From CBDHHC01 sp050633205 (GTDB lineage Bacteria > Pseudomonadota > Alphaproteobacteria > Rhizobiales > CBDHHC01), in the NCBI GenBank assembly GCA_050633205.1, contig JBOEGA010000099.1:1-16443 (forward strand): 16,443 nucleotides of DNA, written 5' to 3'. Each line of letters opens with the position of its first letter. The stretch's first letter is position 1. Shown here piece after piece: positions 13,327-16,443 of the stretch. A program made the position numbers and the translations under genes. Under the pieces are notes generated by a model. That model saw only the letters and a list, made by a program, of their open reading frames with translations. It was not told the origin of the DNA and made no database searches.

Positions 13327-14946
13327 ATGTTTAAAAAAGGAATGCTCGCAGCTGGAGCATTTATGCTCGCTGTTTCAGCAACAAATGTACAAACGGTACA
13401 GGCCGAAACAAAAGTTGAAGCAACCCAGGATGCTGAAGGACGTAAAATTCTTCAGAAATTTTTATCTTCAGGGTTTGCTCTTGATTTCAAACTGACCTTT
13501 GGAAGTGTAAAATATAATAAAGCTACGGGAGAGATTATTGCAACCGATGTAGGCTTTACACTTCCCAATATGAAGGCCAACTATAAAAAAATTATGGTTT
13601 CGGGTTATAAGGCTGACCCGGCGGCAGAAACATACAGCATGGATAAGCTTCTTCTTAGTGATTTTTCCGGAACTGTTGCCCCTTTCACTGACGGTTTCAG
13701 CATCGATAGATTCGAATATTCCGGCATTTCCGGATCTTATGAAAAAGGCTTTATGTCAGTTGAGAATGCAACCGGCTCTGGAATGAAACTGGCATTACCT
13801 AATGCCCCAGATCTTTCCAAGATAAAAATCAGTATGTCTGGTATGAAAGTCACCAATCTCAATGAAATGGCAAAATCCCAGAAGGAAATGATGACGCTAT
13901 TTCAAAAACCAATTCAGCCAGGAACTCCAATGCCTCCTGAATTGCTGAAATATCTGAGCATGGTATACTCAAATATTTCCTGGGAAAAAGCATCGGTAAC
14001 AGGTTTTCCTGATCTTCCTGCTCCTGATGGACAGGGTTCCTTTAAAATTGGCGAATTTTTCATGGGCAAAATCTCCAAAGGTGTTCTGGAAGAAATTACG
14101 CTTAAAGATCTTAGTGTAGATAAACCTAATGACCCGGTTGTTACGGCCATAAAACTAGGAAAGTTTTCTATTCTGGGATTTGATATGCTTGGTTTTATAC
14201 AGCATAGCTCGACATTTACTCCTGGAACTCAACCAACACCAGAACAAAGCGCAAAGTTTCTTCAGTTCATAAAAGGCTTCTCCATTAAAGGTGTTGATGT
14301 CAAAGGGCCAGATCAAGAACTTACAGGTGAAGCAGACATAAGCTGGGGTAATTTTGTTGGTTTGTTTCCAACCAAAATCAACTGGGATGCTCACAGCATT
14401 ATTGCAGCTCCAAAAGGTGCTTCTGCTAGCCGGGGTTATGCAGCATTTCTACAAATGACTGGCCTGGATAAACTGGATATTAAATCCTCCATGGGGATCG
14501 AGTGGAATGAAAAGAACAATACAATTGTAATCCAACCATTCAAATATGATGCTAAAAAATTAGCAGAAGTTGAGTTTTCTGCATCAATCGGCAATGTTAC
14601 CAAAGAAATGCTTGAAGAGCGTGATATGGGCAAACTTGGTATCATGGCCCTAGGGTCAAATGTAGGAACAATCACTTTGAAAGTTTCTGATAAAGGTGCC
14701 CAAAAACTTGCTGATGAAGCTACAAAAGGGATGTGGAGTGCAATGAGTGCTGAATTTGCTGCAGACCCTGAATTACAGCCAGTTATTGAGAATATCACTA
14801 AATTGCTTAATGAGCCTGGAAGTAAACTTACTATTGTCCTTAAACCCAAAGGTACAATGAGCTTTGCTCAGGTTTCAGGAGCAATAGCTCTTGGCCCTAA
14901 AATGCTACCAACGCTGTTTGATATTGAGACTTCTCTGGAGAAATAA
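13327..14946 (+). CDS. Exported protein of unknown function, 539 residues
   Basis: The N-terminus is a clear Sec signal peptide (MFKKGMLAAGAFMLAVSATN...VQA) with likely cleavage after Ala26 in VQA-ET. The mature protein of about 513 residues is rich in alternating beta-type segments joined by Gly and Asp/Lys turns. Examples are FGSVKYNKATGEIIATDVGF (about 59-78), IDRFEYSGISGSYEKG, LEEITLKDLSVDKP, IKLGKFSILGFDMLGF and LTGEADISWGNF. The recurrent pattern of short strands with gain-of-phase suggests a repetitive beta structure in the periplasm, but I cannot assign a family. It has only hydrophobic patches after the signal and no lipobox or C-terminal anchor. A strong ribosome binding site and a very strong terminator suggest a well-expressed single gene. 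Confidence 0.75.
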   Translation: MFKKGMLAAGAFMLAVSATNVQTVQAETKVEATQDAEGRKILQKFLSSGFALDFKLTFGSVKYNKATGEIIATDVGFTLPNMKANYKKIMVSGYKADPAAETYSMDKLLLSDFSGTVAPFTDGFSIDRFEYSGISGSYEKGFMSVENATGSGMKLALPNAPDLSKIKISMSGMKVTNLNEMAKSQKEMMTLFQKPIQPGTPMPPELLKYLSMVYSNISWEKASVTGFPDLPAPDGQGSFKIGEFFMGKISKGVLEEITLKDLSVDKPNDPVVTAIKLGKFSILGFDMLGFIQHSSTFTPGTQPTPEQSAKFLQFIKGFSIKGVDVKGPDQELTGEADISWGNFVGLFPTKINWDAHSIIAAPKGASASRGYAAFLQMTGLDKLDIKSSMGIEWNEKNNTIVIQPFKYDAKKLAEVEFSASIGNVTKEMLEERDMGKLGIMALGSNVGTITLKVSDKGAQKLADEATKGMWSAMSAEFAADPELQPVIENITKLLNEPGSKLTIVLKPKGTMSFAQVSGAIALGPKMLPTLFDIETSLEK

Positions 14947-14975
14947 TCACCAGATCATCTTTAAGCATTACAGTT

Positions 14976-15010
14976 ATAGCCACCAGAAGAGTTCTGGTGG
15001 CTATTTTTTT
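14976..15010 (+). terminator. Strong rho-independent terminator after the 539-residue protein
   Basis: A perfect 13-bp stem (14976-14988 with 14992-15004, core AGCCACCAGAA / TTCTGGTGGCT) closes a three-base GAG loop and ends in seven T. It lies 29 bases after the stop codon and isolates this gene from the cyclic-di-GMP gene downstream. Confidence 0.95.
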
Positions 15011-15149
15011 ACCAGAGATTTCTTAAGATTTATTCCAGAGCCTGATTAATAAAGCAGGTATGTTAACTCTACAAACATTTACATTCATTTATTGCTTTTG
15101 TGATATTTTTTTTATTACTCAATTGTAAATAGTTTGAAATTACCAGAAT

Positions 15150-16443
15150 ATGTCCAAACAGATACCCTCCAAACTGATGCTTAAACTGGTGCTGGATGCT
15201 TTGCCGGTTCGCATATTCTGGAAAGATACTGATTTAACCTACCTTGGATGTAATCAACATTTTGCTGATGATGCAGGAGTAAAGTCACCTGCTGATTTAG
15301 AAGGCTATTGTGATTTTGATTTTTTTGAAAAAGATATTGCTGATCTATTCCGGGAGGATGACAGGATTGTAATGGATACCGGCATACCCAAGGTCGGGTA
15401 TGAAGAGCCTCAAGCCAATCCAGGTGGGGAAACCAGGTGGTTACGCACTAATAAGGTTCCTCTAAAGGACCTGTCCGGAGAAATTGTCGGTGTTCTAGGA
15501 ACTTATGAAGATATCACCGAACAAAAGCTCTTACGCCAGAAAATTGAGAGGATGGCCCATGAGGATGAACTCACAGGTCTGCCAAATAGAAATCAATTTA
15601 AAAAGTCACTTGATGCAGCGATTGAAAGGTTAAAGGAGCCTGACCATCTTATTGGTTTACTACTCCTCGATCTTGATAATTTCAAAAATGTAAATGATAC
15701 GCTTGGTCATCTGGTTGGAGATAAGCTTCTTCAGGTTATTGCTGACAGAATAAGAGAGAACCTCCCTGAAAACAGTATAGCAGCCAGGTTAGGTGGCGAT
15801 GAATTTGCCTTTATATTTTCTGATTTGCAATCTCCAGAGATGATTATCAAGTTTGCAAAGGATATTTCCAGCGCTATAGAAGAACCAATTAATATTGACG
15901 ATCATCTTCTCAATGTGGGTGCAAGCATGGGGCTTATCACTCATTCAGATTCTGAATGTTCCCCCCATGAATTATTCAAGAATGCAGATATTGCTCTCTA
16001 TGAAGCAAAAAGAGAAGGGAAATCAGATTATTGTATTTATGACAGCTCTATGAATATCAAAGTACAGCTGAACCAGAAAATAGAGAATGACCTCTGTAGT
16101 GCGATTCGTAATGGGGAGTTATATACATTATATCAACCCCAGGTTTGCCTTCAGACAGGTAATGTAGTTGGGGCGGAGACGCTTTTGAGGTGGAAACATC
16201 CTGAACTGGGAATGATTTCTCCTGACACATTTATCACCGTTGCAGAAAGCAAAAATATTATTATTGATATAGGTTACTATGTTCTCGAACAGGCCTGCAC
16301 TTTTTGCTCCGAGTTAAATAACAAATCAGATTCCCCGATTACAGTTTCTGTAAATCTATCTCTTAGTCAGTTTAAAGATAGGGGGCTTCAGGAAAATATT
16401 CTTGATGAGGTTTTAAAATCCGTAACCGTCCGGCCTGACACGC
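15150..16443 (+). CDS. PAS-GGDEF-EAL cyclic-di-GMP signalling protein, 5' part
   Basis: The frame stays open from the ATG at 15150 to the window end (431 codons), so the gene is cut. Residues about 12-126 form a PAS domain (LDALPVRIFWKDTDLTYLGC, closing with GTYEDITEQK). A diguanylate cyclase domain follows, from DELTGLPNR at 139 through LLLDLDNFKNVNDTLGH to an intact GGDEF at 215-219. An EAL phosphodiesterase domain begins near 305, with the catalytic motif as ETLLRW (Glu343) and SVNLSLSQF with the metal-binding Asn; its later motifs lie outside. No RxxD inhibitory site is seen five residues before GGDEF. No transmembrane segment is present, so the protein is cytosolic. Both activities may exist, with PAS as the sensor. 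The ribosome binding site is weak; a later start at Met10 is possible. Confidence 0.9.
   Translation, partial: MSKQIPSKLMLKLVLDALPVRIFWKDTDLTYLGCNQHFADDAGVKSPADLEGYCDFDFFEKDIADLFREDDRIVMDTGIPKVGYEEPQANPGGETRWLRTNKVPLKDLSGEIVGVLGTYEDITEQKLLRQKIERMAHEDELTGLPNRNQFKKSLDAAIERLKEPDHLIGLLLLDLDNFKNVNDTLGHLVGDKLLQVIADRIRENLPENSIAARLGGDEFAFIFSDLQSPEMIIKFAKDISSAIEEPINIDDHLLNVGASMGLITHSDSECSPHELFKNADIALYEAKREGKSDYCIYDSSMNIKVQLNQKIENDLCSAIRNGELYTLYQPQVCLQTGNVVGAETLLRWKHPELGMISPDTFITVAESKNIIIDIGYYVLEQACTFCSELNNKSDSPITVSVNLSLSQFKDRGLQENILDEVLKSVTVRPDT

Overview
The window looks like chromosomal DNA of a moderate-GC Gram-negative bacterium, most likely an alphaproteobacterium. The evidence is the FabI tail of alphaproteobacterial type, an AidB-like acyl-CoA dehydrogenase, a GGDEF/EAL protein and a type I-secretion-style RTX protein. 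No genus can be named. I see no rRNA, tRNA, CRISPR array, insertion sequence or integrase. Two undetermined bases (nn at 12136-12137) mark an assembly gap inside a repetitive gene.

Layout. Bases 2-1284 hold the 3' end of fabI (fatty-acid synthesis) followed by murI (glutamate racemase, cell wall). Next come a large unrecognised membrane protein (1403-3250) with a strong terminator, a GNAT acetyltransferase and, convergent to it, a small secreted protein (3889-4362, minus). A single-domain receiver (4603-4992) sits 16 bases ahead of a pentapeptide-repeat/SUMF1-fold protein that lacks the formylglycine-generating cysteines. A small membrane protein (minus) overlaps the end of that gene. The AidB-like gene (6692-8365) has a 10-bp direct repeat and a candidate promoter upstream, and is followed by a tiny cysteine-rich protein.

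Bases 8742-11613 (minus) form a four-gene cluster. In transcription order these are a canonical CDP-alcohol phosphatidyltransferase, a second copy that has lost nearly all catalytic residues (ATGA overlap), a HAD-IIB phosphatase (14-bp overlap), and after a 97-base gap a CD-NTase/SMODS-type nucleotidyltransferase that seems to lack two of its three metal-binding carboxylates. Two apparent pseudoenzymes beside a working lipid-headgroup transferase and a phosphatase make this the most unusual part of the window. One reading is a specialised phospholipid synthesis or modification module, with the nucleotidyltransferase-like protein as a sensor or an unrelated neighbour.

Divergent from that cluster is an RTX-like protein (11854-12902) with ten tandem 17-residue units, each an RTX calcium-binding half joined to an unusual Gly-Arg-Ser half. 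It is followed by an AT-rich spacer, a 539-residue exported protein of unknown function with a very strong terminator, and a PAS-GGDEF-EAL cyclic-di-GMP protein that runs off the window end.
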